Source: Gracilariopsis chorda
Lineage: Eukaryota; Rhodophyta; Florideophyceae; Gracilariales; Gracilariaceae
DNA length: 64,000 nucleotides
Direction: 5' to 3'
Assembly: GCA_003194525.1 (NCBI GenBank)
Contig: NBIV01000117.1
Coordinates: forward strand, 62,001 to 126,000
How positions within the stretch are numbered: the stretch's first letter is position 1; every line of letters starts with the position of its first letter. Of this stretch, positions 19,293-28,974 are shown piece after piece. The translations under genes and the position numbers were made by a program. The notes under the pieces were generated by a model. It was not told the DNA's origin, made no database searches, and worked only from the letters and a program-made list of their open reading frames with translations.

Positions 19293-19389
19293 CTCTCGGT
19301 AGCTCAGTTGGTTTCAGCGCAACCTAGAGCATTTGACTGTAGTGAATGCATTCACCAAAATGTCCCTAGTTCGATTCTAGGTCGGGAGA
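19293..19389 (+). tRNA. trnY-GUA: tRNA-Tyr(GTA) with apparent D-loop and anticodon-loop introns
   Basis: Acceptor strands CTCTCGG (19293-19299) and TCGGGAG (19382-19388) pair, with discriminator A. The T arm is CCTAG-TTCGATT-CTAGG (19365-19381). The anticodon GTA is at 19339-19341 in CTGTAG. Two extra segments interrupt the cloverleaf. One of about 11 nt (roughly 19343-19353) follows position 37, the standard place for eukaryotic tRNA-Tyr introns. The other, about 12 nt, lies in the D-loop: between stem strands GCTC (19302-19305) and GAGC (19327-19330) there are 21 bases instead of 8-9, and they can form a GGTT/AACC mini-hairpin. A 31-39 A/C mismatch remains in the anticodon stem. A T-run at about 19412-19420 is a plausible RNA polymerase III terminator. 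Confidence 0.85.
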
Positions 19390-19686
19390 AATCATCTTAA
19401 CGTGCTCGCATCTATTTTTTTTTCTTTCCATCCAAGCACATATTAATCAACCCCGCCATTGGGCAACCGATCTACAAGACTGCATGAAAACTATCATTCG
19501 ATCATTTTCCATCGTCGATGATGATCACGTTTGCCTTTGCTTTAACGATGAAGAACAACACCTTCACAGCATCTGTACCCTTCTACCAGTGAACCCTGTC
19601 TAATAATTTTTGGTTCTTGTTTAATACCTATACGATCTGTTACTCCCCAAGGCCAACGCTTGAACTTGACCCATGACAACGAGTAG

Positions 19687-20007
19687 CGAAAGATACAATT
19701 GCTTCGTACAGAACAAGGGGCCACGATCTTAACTGTTTTCACGGTTTTGATAGATCATGACGGTATTCACGGGCTTGTTCTCCTAACCCTGCAGAAGACA
19801 TCTCTTTTTGCAAGTTTGATTGTAAGACGAGGAATCGTTCCGGAATCGCCCATAGCGACGACCTGGATACGATTTGTTGATGCCCCTGTTTTGTCGTTGC
19901 AGCTACGCGCTGATGTAAAATACGAGGAAGGCAAGATGGATATGCAGCTGGTTCTCTTTGAGAACTCGAACTTCGGGCCAGAGACAGTTCCTTCAACCAA
20001 AAAATGA
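19687..20007 (+). CDS. unidentified ORF without an ATG start
   Basis: An open frame of about 106 codons with no early ATG (a TTG lies at 19699), ending LFENSNFGPETVPSTKK. A short ATG frame at 19484 (MKTIIRSFSIVDDDHVCLCF) lies just upstream in another phase and stops after 39 codons. Both look moderately protein-like, so this could be a degraded or intron-containing gene, but I recognise no family. Confidence 0.2.
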   Translation, partial: RKIQLLRTEQGATILTVFTVLIDHDGIHGLVLLTLQKTSLFASLIVRRGIVPESPIATTWIRFVDAPVLSLQLRADVKYEEGKMDMQLVLFENSNFGPETVPSTKK

Positions 20008-20827
20008 CTACTTGATAAGATGACGTGCAGCGGCATGTACATATGCAAGAACAATCTAGCGAACCTAAAGTCTGCGAAAGATAGCTAACAACTTTTTCGG
20101 TAAATGTTTTACGGTGCGTGGTGGACTTCTTCCGTGCCTTTCGTTTGAAAGCTGCATTTTAAATGCTTCATTTATAACCAAAAGCGAGAATGATGTCTGT
20201 TGAAGAAGGCGACTGGTTTTCTGACTCTGGAGTACAGAATGTTCTACCCTGTTTTCACCGTTCCCAGGGAGTTGCAAAATACCTTATCCAGGCCTAGGTA
20301 TGAAGCTTTGTTGTTGTTGTTTGCATCCGTGTGAGTTTATGTTTTCGTTGTCGCGTTCCTACTTCCAAAGGCGATGCAAGTATTGCAGATCAAATACGCT
20401 CCCTTCATCAAGATCAGTGATACCCATGCAACAATATGTAAGCTGTATTCTTATTCCTCCGTTTTCTGGCCGCTGCACGAGCCTATGCAAGTTTTGGGCT
20501 AAAGACAACTTGTTCCTATGTCAAAGTCAAAATATATCAGAGAAGAACCTGAATGTGTTGGTCTCCTTTGGAGACCCAACCGCAGATCCGTTTTGCTTCT
20601 CTAAAGTGAAGGCGGATCGCATGTATCCTTCAAAGAAGAAGAGGTTGTCTGTTCTCTCTCTCTCTCTTACGAAGCGTTCGCTGTCTCCACACTTCATATG
20701 GGTCTGCTGAGACGACCCTCTTTATTTCATTTAGTTAAAGTATCAAGTACTGGCATTTTTTTAGCAACTCTTTACCTGATTGTACGATACCTCTTTTGCC
20801 AAGGACGAGATATAGCCCTGCAGAGCC
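20008..20827. other. intergenic, nothing recognised
   Basis: There is a 136-codon plus-strand frame at 20300-20710 with unusual Cys/Ser-rich composition and no recognisable domain. I treat it as chance. Confidence 0.3.
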
Positions 20828-21130
20828 CTATTTAAAGGGGTGAGGTCGAGTGTCGGCACAAGTCAGCTGCCTCTGCGTGCTCTATTGCGTGTCAGCTCTC
20901 CTCCAAAAGCGCCGGAGGAGAGTTGTGTACCTATCACTCTAAGAATAATGACCATTCTACAATACAGCGGTCATAAACGTCCTTTCCCGAAAGGTTCCGG
21001 GTAGGAGAGTTCACCACTAATATCAGAAACCCTCTTTCTGATGTGCTATTGCGCACTTCGTCGTCACTCACTCCACTCGCTGTCAGATCGTACTCCAAGC
21101 GGAGTGCTTTGTAAGAAATTGTTGTAGCAC
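20828..21130. other. TATA-like box followed by a cluster of short hairpins
   Basis: CTATTTAAAGG at 20828 resembles a TATA box. Downstream are four tight hairpins within about 210 bases: CTCTCCTCC/GGAGGAGAG (20896-20922), CCTTTC/GAAAGG (20981-20994), CAGAAA/TTTCTG (21024-21040) and ACTCC/GGAGT (21092-21105). This could be a structured non-coding transcript or a solo LTR-like sequence. The strand is presumed plus, from the TATA box. Confidence 0.3.
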
Positions 21131-22731
21131 ATTTGCCCCTAAGCCGGGCACCGTTATCTGATAGAGTCGACCGCTATAACTCGACAAGGAGACAGGTACA
21201 ACCAAACAAACTCACACAGGAAAGAGCAACATGCAACGCAATTGCCCCTTGCCGAGGATGTTTTGTTGACAGAATGGCGTATGACGAAGCTTTGGCAAAC
21301 GTGTGCTCTGCATGTCTGCGGTGTAATTAGAACAAGTATTCTCGTGGAAAGAGCGTCGCTTCTTGTATAACTCACCCCGCACGTCGAAGAATTAACTCAG
21401 AGTACTCTACTGATTGCCTTTGTTGAATTCTGTTCCTCTGTGTGGTTTTAGTATTTGTGTCAAGAATGGGTGAGAAGGTTCTTTTGAGGACCATGCATTG
21501 CAATACAGGCAAAGGATGACGTGCAGAACCGATGGAAAATACATGACCCATGTTCATGTCGGAAACATAAGCGCTTCTTTTTTCTTTCAACATCTCTACA
21601 GCTCAGCGGTCGTTCTAGGAGAAACAACTGCGCTCTGGTTGCGTGCTTAGAGAATGAGGGGTTGTTTCTAGAACATGTGTCGTGTATGTATGTATGTGTC
21701 TTATCCAGTCGCGCTGCTAATCCCGAAAGGGGGATAAGAATTCTTATCGAAGAACTTCCCTCTCTTCAAGTACGTCACCCAAGCCCGCCATTTCTTCACG
21801 GTCGAGTTGATATCAATCTGTATCATGTTATTGGTTTTGTGTTCACGCATCTGCGTTCCTGGATACCACTTGAAAGAAAGGGTTTCGGTTGAAACTGAAG
21901 CTCATGATTTATTTATACATCCAAACAAATACTGTTATGAACGAGATACTGCTTCTGTTGAGAGGCATTCGAGAGTTGCTTAGACCGTTATTAGTAGGCG
22001 TGGTTGACTCATTTTTGCAGTTTGTATTTGTATGTACTACACGTAGGCCCTGTCCAACATATGTTGCACAGGTCTTAAATACAGCAGCACATACAAACAA
22101 GGCTGGGGGGATTTCAGTTGGTGCTTTAGCTGGGAGGCCGTTGTTCACATGGCGTGAATGTGATATTTGGGTTATGACCGAATGAGAGAAGATGTGGACC
22201 ATAAGTCGCAAAGACTTGCAGCTGTTATTTGGTAAGGAATGTAATCGTTTTGCAGTTTGTACACTCATAGTCTATACTTGATGTACCTGAATAAATTCGC
22301 TGTGCTGAGAAGGGCCAGTGTGAAGCACTGGTGGGTGATCTTGGCTTGGCCCGCTCAATTTCCTAGATAGACGGGGCTGGGTGGAGCGAGCATGAAGGGG
22401 TTATGTGAAATTGTACGATCGGCCACATACGAAGTACGGAGCGTCGGATGCGAGTTAGGCCGCAACTACAACGAGCTTGACCCAGCTCATGATGGTTAGA
22501 AGTGCGTAACTAAATTGAAGTGGGGATAAGTATGTGAACACTAAGGGTCAAAGTGCATAACTGGAGCGCCGTGAATTGAATTGTGTGGTTTGATGATGCA
22601 AACTCGAGCAAGCAGTCGAAAGCTCAAGCTCTAGCTTGAATTCAGTGGTGGACCTGGGTTTTGGCCGAAAAATCGGAGCGGCAAGCAGACGATTGGGGGT
22701 TGCTAAGCGTCGCACTTGGCAAGGTGGGAGT
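21131..22731. other. intergenic, nothing recognised
   Basis: About 1.6 kb with only short frames and no domain I recognise. A TATG microsatellite lies near 21688 and a 12-bp palindrome CAACATATGTTG near 22058. Confidence 0.4.
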
Positions 22732-23331
22732 ATGGTATCCTCATTTCGGATACGCGTTGAGCTTGATATTCGCCGCGATATTCTGTGGAAGGTGCGTGCG
22801 ACAAGTGCGTACATGAGGTTCTTGCGGGCAAATGGGGCGATTAAACGCATGGAAAGTATTGACTACAGGGAGACAGGGGAGACAACGACATCAAAGAGTC
22901 GCACACTGCTATATGTTCCTGCAAACGTGAACATTCCGGAGATGATTGCTGCACTGATTGATGATTGCTACATCGAGATCCGCGATACGCACACATGGGA
23001 TGACGCGGAACCATATGTCCAATACTTCACAGTACGTCCAAACATCCTTCAAGAAGTGATTTCGACAACGGGGTGCTTGACTATGGAGGAGGATATGGAT
23101 GACAAAACGCGTTGCGTGCATACACTTTGGGGGGAATGCAATGCAAACATTCCCTTGTTGGGATATTATGTGGAACAGGCAATCATTAGTAACATGGAGG
23201 CATTCTACGACACTTACAATACGCATGTGAAAGGGTTTGTCAAAATGATTGTGAATGAATTCGGTGATGGAACTTTGGCGAGCCTTGACGAGGCAGTGGA
23301 GCGATTGCTTCGTGATGAGAGACCACAGTAA
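22732..23331 (+). CDS. START-like/SRPBCC lipid-binding-type protein
   Basis: A 199-residue protein from the ATG at 22732 (MVSSFRIRVELDI); the longer frame upstream begins only at a TTG. The pattern fits START-like SRPBCC proteins of the DUF2505/VASt kind: an N-terminal strand after which a long helix precedes mid-protein strands, then the strand-loop CVHTLWGECNANIPLLGYYVEQ leading into a long C-terminal helix. The segment 'NANIPLLGYYVEQAI' followed by an amphipathic helix is the most family-like part. Such folds bind hydrophobic ligands in a cavity, but no ligand can be inferred here. No signal peptide or membrane segment is seen. No intron. Confidence 0.5.
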   Translation: MVSSFRIRVELDIRRDILWKVRATSAYMRFLRANGAIKRMESIDYRETGETTTSKSRTLLYVPANVNIPEMIAALIDDCYIEIRDTHTWDDAEPYVQYFTVRPNILQEVISTTGCLTMEEDMDDKTRCVHTLWGECNANIPLLGYYVEQAIISNMEAFYDTYNTHVKGFVKMIVNEFGDGTLASLDEAVERLLRDERPQ

Positions 23332-23606
23332 CGTCAATAGGCCACCTTGAATCTGATGACGTCGATGGAGATGCAGCACCAGGCATCACGATCCACGGCA
23401 GCGCCTGGGTGGATGGTCCTCTACATCCAGAAGCAAATTATAATGTAAACAAAAGTTGGAGCGTGAGCTTTGTATGCGACAGTGCGGACGCAGCGTGATA
23501 ACTCGTTGCCTGAGAGGGCATGCTCAGAAACAGGGAAGACTTCCTGGAAGGAAGGCTTCCTAGAACGCGGAATGACGAGAGGCAAGAAGCAAAAAGGATG
23601 AACCAC

Positions 23607-23687
23607 TGACGGGGGTGGGATTTGAACCCACGCCTCAATGAGACTGCGGCCTAAACGCAGCGCCTTAGACCACTCGGCCACCCCGCC
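23607..23687 (-). tRNA. trnL-UAG: tRNA-Leu(TAG)
   Basis: Class II tRNA without intron. On the minus strand the acceptor GGCGGGG pairs with CCCCGTC (one G-T pair) and is followed by discriminator A. The anticodon arm is CTGCG-TTTAGGC-CGCAG, giving anticodon TAG. A long variable arm follows, as expected for Leu. The T arm is GTGGG-TTCAAAT-CCCAC. Five T's about 8 bases past the 3' end on the minus strand fit a polymerase III terminator. CCA is not encoded. Confidence 0.95.
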
Positions 23688-24418
23688 CTAACGTGTGACT
23701 CGTGTTGGAAGACCGAGCATTGTCAAAATATATATACCCAAGTGTCGCCATGTAGTCGTGGTTCCCCGATTGCAACGGAATCTAGAGCAATCGGTAACTC
23801 TTTTGGTACCTTCCGTAGGTAACCCAAAGGTATTCTTATAACCCTTTAGCCTTCCTACCGCCAGTAAAGGCCAACCATGTATCTCTCTGACCAAGTGACT
23901 GCATGACGAAGTTGCCCACTGCACCTTGCCCTGCCCAGGTCCGAACGACGGTTTGGACGGGAGCAATTATGCACCATACTTCTTCGTTCTCTGTCTAGTT
24001 CATGCTCCCCCTTCTAGAGCACATGTGATCTGCAACCGCCAGATCGCTAAGGAAGGGGGCTGCAATCGTCCGTCTACCGCAACCGGGGTTGCTACTAGGT
24101 TTGCCCAGACATGTATAAACCTCAGCTCGCACCCTCGACAATGTCACAGGCAAAATTTCTCTCCAGAACACTTATAACCACACCCGCCTTCGCCTAATGA
24201 ACGCCGTACCAAGTGCATAGCGCCTCTGACCCATCGTCGGAGTGCAGCACCCTTCCACTGGATAAGCGCTTATTTGCAAGTATTGCGTCGCTTGTAACGC
24301 TGCTTACTATGTAATGCCCAGTTGCAGGCCCTAAGAGGAACATGATGACTACAATCCATGCTAATACAGAGGTCAATTTGCCATCTGACGAGCATTTAAT
24401 GATAATGTCTGATTCCCA
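23688..24418. other. spacer between tRNA-Leu and the sec5 3' end
   Basis: About 730 bases without a recognisable gene or clear repeat. Confidence 0.4.
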
Positions 24419-26917
24419 CTAATCATCTTCCCCCCTAGATACCACCAAGCTCCACGTTTCCATAAAGCATTCACAGATCATAGGGGCCTGTTGTAACTCA
24501 CTCTCCACAACCTGTTCCCTCAATGTCTTCATATCAGCCAGGCTGAAGCTAAATCCATCGGCTAGAACGGCCTGTACAGCCCGCTCTTTAACCTTTGAGA
24601 ACCCGTCTAATGACGCCTGCAAACCGCTCGTGTCTGCGTTTGCCCCTTTTGTTACCATTGCTTGCATATACATCACATCTACCCACAGCTGTGCAGCCCG
24701 ATTGTACGCCAACTTGTCCGTACCTAAGGTTCCAATCAACGTTTGCCCAATGCCTGAGATCAGTTTCATCATGATTCCGCTCAAAAGTTCTGGGTGGGAC
24801 GTCCGCTTCACCGTTGTGATCATCACCAACGCCAATCGCAGTACTAGTTCTCGTGCTGCCTTGGAAACGCCAACAATCTTGATCGGCACCGTTCGACTGA
24901 CCGAGTCATCTAGCTTGTTCTTCGGGAACTTCACCAGTGCACCAGCCATTCTCTGAAACGGCTCAAAAACAAGAACCACATATGCCTTCAACGCTCTGTC
25001 TTTAATTTCTGCAATCTGACGCGAAACTTGCTGGAGTTGTCTTTGCGTAGCGCGTGAGTCATATGGAGATGACAGTCCGGTCTTCTCCTCAATTGCTGAT
25101 AGAACGTTTGCTACCATTTCCGTGCAGCACACAGCCACTTGAAGAGCTGCGCTTTCGTTTTCCTTGTAGTCACTCATCATATTCTCCACAGTTTTGACGA
25201 ACACCAGCGGAGCTTCTGCGCACGTTCGACTTAGACAGTCAACACTCGGTCCTTTGGTAGGACTTTCATGATCGTCGTCGCTGTCGCTTATTTGATCAGT
25301 AATGGTAACAGGTCCTTCGTCGAGCTCTTTTCCACGAACCCAGGATGATTCAATCTGCACTAATGCTTCCACAACGACAGCCCTTAAAAACTTTGCCGAT
25401 GAGGCTCCAACGGAGTTCCTCTCGACTTCGCTCAAAGCCCATTTCTCCGCTCCACGACGCACAGCGCGAGCAAGGGAGATCAAAAACGCGTCCGTAACTT
25501 GGGTGCTGACTTGTTGCAAGGGTGCCAGACAGGTTTCCGATATGCGTAACTCATTCAGAGCATTCAGTCTCGTTGATGTGATTTCCTTTACGATCTGGCG
25601 TGTGATGAGACTGACGTCTTGCATTACATCCTCCCGTACAACCTTGACGTAGCTGTTGCACAGGCGAATGATGTGCGAGTCGACGATACGAAGCCATTGA
25701 TCATGTTGCATGAGCAGATGCCCCAGTCGCCATACTTGTCCCAAGGCGACGTACAAACCGTCACTAGCTCGAGTAACCAAGTCTGCGAGCTCTGTATCAG
25801 TGTGCATATCATCAGATAGAAGCGTGGGAAGCTCAGCAGCGGCAATTGCGGAATCCAGTGCTTTTTCAGCGGTAGCCATGCGTTTGGACAAAATATATGA
25901 CAAGTGCTCCTCTTTGTTGACGAGAAAGAGTGAAGAAACCAGACTTGAGGTATCAGCAGCGGAGGTGTGAACATTGGACAAGCGCTCAACAGTTTCATTT
26001 ACCAGATGATCAAAGCCCTGCTGCATATCGCGGCGTAAGACTTGCAAGGAATCTGGCGGTTGTGCAGACAACCAGGTTTGGGCACGCATATACTCGCGGA
26101 AAGTGGATTCGACGGTAGAAACGTTTCCGTTTGCCGCGGAGCGCAGGGTATTACCGAGGGAAAACAACCATGCATAACGCTTGTACACGGTAAGGGCTCC
26201 TTGAAGACGTTCCAATTGTGTTTCGCGTTGTAAGAGCTGTTCGTAGCGACCACGCAGACTGTTTTCAGCGCGCAAAAACTGGCGTTGGGTGTGAATGGCA
26301 CTGAACTCATCTGGACAGGGGGAGAGGTGTTGGATGGAGTGCTTTGCACGTTCAAACTGGGCTTTGATGTACGCAGCAAAGAGGAATTTTTGCTGTCGAT
26401 AGCGTTCCTTGCGCGAGTCGAGGGTGCGACTGAGCTGGTGCAAGTTGTGAGAAGCTTGACGTAGATGGTGAAGCGGGGTATCAGCATGTACGCGGGCCAG
26501 ATACTCGGAGGGCTGGAACTGGTGACAAGAGGGATTGATCGGGGATTGCGTGGAGCAGTTCGGAAAGTTGGGCTTTGCTATGGAGTGTCGACGGGCCATA
26601 ACGCCACTGGCGAGGTCGACACGACCCAGACCGAGCAGATCGTCGAAGAGGCCATCGGAACGATGTGATTTTTGGACGTGGGGGGCGTAGAGCTTGTCCG
26701 AGGAAGGGAAGTGGTTGAAATGAGTGGGAGCATTGGCGTTGTCGAGGGTTTTGTTGTTGTTGTTGTGTTCTGAGGGGGGTGGATGGGCGAGATAGTGGTG
26801 GGGAGACTGGGTGAAGGAGCGAACTTGAAGGACGAAGAGGGGTTCGGTGGGGGCTGTCTTTGGGTTTGCGATTGCTTCGGAAACTTCTGCCCATGTAGAC
26901 GGTTCGAAGGGAGCCAT
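24419..26917 (-). CDS. SEC5 (EXOC2-like): exocyst complex component Sec5
   Basis: Subunit of the octameric exocyst, which tethers secretory vesicles to the plasma membrane. The 832-residue protein starts with MAPFEPSTWAEVSEA at 26917 and ends ETWSLVVSRGEDD. The diagnostic stretch is the helical hairpin near residues 225-300 (LTVYKRYAWLFSLGNTLR, then the VESTFREYMRAQTWL segment), which matches the Sec5 pattern of a 'vy.ry.flF.lp' helix followed by 'v...Y..Ak.l'. The rest is mostly alpha-helical, as in other exocyst rods. The N-terminal 90 residues are low-complexity (HNNNNK) and poorly conserved. No IPT/TIG domain is evident at the N-terminus, unlike animal Sec5. No intron in 2.5 kb. The 5' end opens into the GC-rich spacer shared with the DHHC gene. 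Confidence 0.7.
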   Translation of the reverse strand: MAPFEPSTWAEVSEAIANPKTAPTEPLFVLQVRSFTQSPHHYLAHPPPSEHNNNNKTLDNANAPTHFNHFPSSDKLYAPHVQKSHRSDGLFDDLLGLGRVDLASGVMARRHSIAKPNFPNCSTQSPINPSCHQFQPSEYLARVHADTPLHHLRQASHNLHQLSRTLDSRKERYRQQKFLFAAYIKAQFERAKHSIQHLSPCPDEFSAIHTQRQFLRAENSLRGRYEQLLQRETQLERLQGALTVYKRYAWLFSLGNTLRSAANGNVSTVESTFREYMRAQTWLSAQPPDSLQVLRRDMQQGFDHLVNETVERLSNVHTSAADTSSLVSSLFLVNKEEHLSYILSKRMATAEKALDSAIAAAELPTLLSDDMHTDTELADLVTRASDGLYVALGQVWRLGHLLMQHDQWLRIVDSHIIRLCNSYVKVVREDVMQDVSLITRQIVKEITSTRLNALNELRISETCLAPLQQVSTQVTDAFLISLARAVRRGAEKWALSEVERNSVGASSAKFLRAVVVEALVQIESSWVRGKELDEGPVTITDQISDSDDDHESPTKGPSVDCLSRTCAEAPLVFVKTVENMMSDYKENESAALQVAVCCTEMVANVLSAIEEKTGLSSPYDSRATQRQLQQVSRQIAEIKDRALKAYVVLVFEPFQRMAGALVKFPKNKLDDSVSRTVPIKIVGVSKAARELVLRLALVMITTVKRTSHPELLSGIMMKLISGIGQTLIGTLGTDKLAYNRAAQLWVDVMYMQAMVTKGANADTSGLQASLDGFSKVKERAVQAVLADGFSFSLADMKTLREQVVESELQQAPMICECFMETWSLVVSRGEDD

Positions 26918-27831
26918 GTAGGCACATGGGAAGAAGCGGTGGCGGTGTTTGGCGGGGAAAGGGGAGCGACGCGGAACAGATGGCGAAGGTAACGAGATAG
27001 GGTGGATTACAGCTACACGAGCACATGTTTACTATTTTTGGGGGGGAGGGGGGGGGGCCGTCTTGTTGGGTTTGTTGGGGGGAGGGAGGGCGGCCGGTAC
27101 TGGTGGCAGTGGCAGGGCGTGACGTGGGGTTGGACCGGCAGAGTGACGGGGCAAGTGCGCAGCAGCTGGCGGTGCGGGGCAGCAGAGCGGGGCAGAGCTT
27201 TTACTCGGATGGGGGCTACACACGCCACGATGGTAAGCTCTTTTAAGCTTATTAGCATGCAGTGTCTCAGCTTTGGTATGCAAAAGGGTTATAGGGATGC
27301 CTCTGGTCCCAAGGCGTTGTTTTAAACGGTGATCTGCACTTGTATGTATTACCCGTCGTAGCGTTGTGCGTGGGGTGCCATGGTCGGGGTGAGCGTGCGT
27401 TACATGGCGGCGACGTGGCCACGTGGCATGTGTTTCATTGTGGTAGCTGTGCCTGACGGCAGACGGCAGCCGCCAGCCAGCACAGTCGAGGCCAAGGGTC
27501 ACAGCACCGCGGCAGCAGCAGCGGCAGCGGCAGCAGCAGCCGCCAAGGCACATGCACAATCCAAACGAGCAACTCAGCTTGACCCCACCCAACCGCCCAA
27601 CCCTCTGGCAGCAAGCCGTCACCTACTTCACCGCGCTCGCCAACAAAGCGCGCCCAAACAGCACAAAAGCAAAACGCTCTTCCAACACCAATCTTCTTTC
27701 CTCACCCACCCGCCAGAACAAGAATCTAACAACACCCGCTGCTTGTTCACGCACCGCACCTCCGGGCGCACTCTTGCCGCCACCCGTTGAAGACAAAAAA
27801 AAAAAGAAAAACAACAAGCTCGCCGTAGCTT
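26918..27831. promoter_or_regulatory. divergent spacer between sec5 and the DHHC gene
   Basis: About 910 very GC-rich bases between two divergently transcribed genes, so it must hold both promoters. It contains G-runs at about 27038-27058 and 27076-27090, and a GCA/GCG microsatellite at about 27505-27545. Several long frames cross it, but they reflect base composition rather than coding. Confidence 0.5.
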
Positions 27832-28974
27832 ATGGGACACCACTCGCGCGCTTCATGGAGCGCGCTATGGCGACCGCGTATGAGATTGATTTTGCGCACA
27901 TTGTACCCCTCATTTGAGCTTCGGCGCGGAGTGACGCGCCCTTTGTCTGTGTTATCCATAACATTTGTGCTATGCTTCATCGCCACGGGCGTGTACTTGG
28001 TGGTGCCTGTGGCGCTGCTACCGCAGTTGCGTACTCAACCGATGGCTACGGCGGTCAAGTTGGTGGTGTTTCTGTGGTGCATTTCATGCACAGTGGTGTC
28101 ATACTTGTTGACCGCTCTGGCGTCGCCAGGAAAGGTGCCGGATACGTGGAAGGCGAGGCAGTGGCAGGCGGCGGCGGTTACAACGTCAACGAGCACGTGC
28201 ACAGCTTCGAACGCGATGGTGGTGGTGGCGGGCGCAACGACGGCGACGGCGATGACGGCGACAACGGCGGGTTCAGCCGATACGCAAAGCGAGGACGGGG
28301 TGGGCAGTGCAGTGGGCGGCAGCGGAAACGTAAGCGGCAGCGGTGGTTGTGGTGCGGTGATGATACCGGTAGCGCCGGCGGCGGTGAAGGCGGCCGGAAC
28401 GTCAATGATACGCCACGATGGACAGTTTCGATATTGCACGCAGTGCAGGGTATTTAAACCGGATCGAGCGCACCACTGCTCGTCGTGCGACGAGTGTGTG
28501 TTGTTAATGGACCACCATTGCCCGTTCACGGGCGACTCATGCATTGGATTTCTGAACCGCAAGTTCTTTGTGCTGTTCTTGTACTATGCGACGGCGTCGT
28601 GTACGCTGGTGGCGACGCTGACGCCGCCGGCGATTATGAGGCGGCTGCATGAACTGGACCAGCGTTCGAGTGGATCGGCTTTGGTTACGGTTATTGCGCA
28701 GATGATGGGGTACATTGGGTGCAGCGTGCACGCGCTGGTGTTGGCGCCGTTTGCGATGTTCCACACGTACCTGGTGGTGCGCAATCGCACGACGATTGAG
28801 AAGCAGGAGGCGAGAAGCGTGCTGCACGACAACGTGGTGCGACGCCTGGACCGGGGATGGTTGCAGAACTGGAAGGCGACATTCGGGCCTATGGCGGCGT
28901 TGTGGTTGGTGCCTGTGTCGTACGGAAGAGTGGGCGACGGGACGTGCTGGGGACGAAACGACGAGCTGGTGTAG
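27832..28974 (+). CDS. DHHC-type protein S-acyltransferase
   Basis: Membrane enzyme that attaches palmitate to cysteines of target proteins. The 380-residue protein has the expected order: two N-terminal membrane helices (about residues 38-60 and 72-95), a cytosolic loop, the cysteine-rich DHHC domain (YCTQCRVFKPDRAHHC to DHHC at about 226-229), two more membrane helices (about 245-265 and 285-305) and the TTxE motif (TTIE, about 319-322). Two features are unusual. The loop before the domain carries about 75 residues of Ala/Thr/Gly/Ser low complexity. And the residues after DHHC read PFTGDSCIG where most enzymes have PW(V/I)NNC(V/I)G, so the aromatic Trp is Phe. Start at the ATG at 27832; the more internal MRLIL (27880) is an alternative. 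Confidence 0.85.
   Translation: MGHHSRASWSALWRPRMRLILRTLYPSFELRRGVTRPLSVLSITFVLCFIATGVYLVVPVALLPQLRTQPMATAVKLVVFLWCISCTVVSYLLTALASPGKVPDTWKARQWQAAAVTTSTSTCTASNAMVVVAGATTATAMTATTAGSADTQSEDGVGSAVGGSGNVSGSGGCGAVMIPVAPAAVKAAGTSMIRHDGQFRYCTQCRVFKPDRAHHCSSCDECVLLMDHHCPFTGDSCIGFLNRKFFVLFLYYATASCTLVATLTPPAIMRRLHELDQRSSGSALVTVIAQMMGYIGCSVHALVLAPFAMFHTYLVVRNRTTIEKQEARSVLHDNVVRRLDRGWLQNWKATFGPMAALWLVPVSYGRVGDGTCWGRNDELV

Noticed and set aside
20300-20710. Cys-rich 136-codon frame
   Set aside because: No family, odd composition and no context support coding.
24630-25652. Plus-strand frames within sec5
   Set aside because: Shadow frames of a real minus-strand gene.
27380-27917. Overlapping plus-strand frames with poly-Ala before the DHHC gene
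   Set aside because: They come from the GCA/GCG microsatellite and the GC-rich promoter region; no similarity to known proteins.
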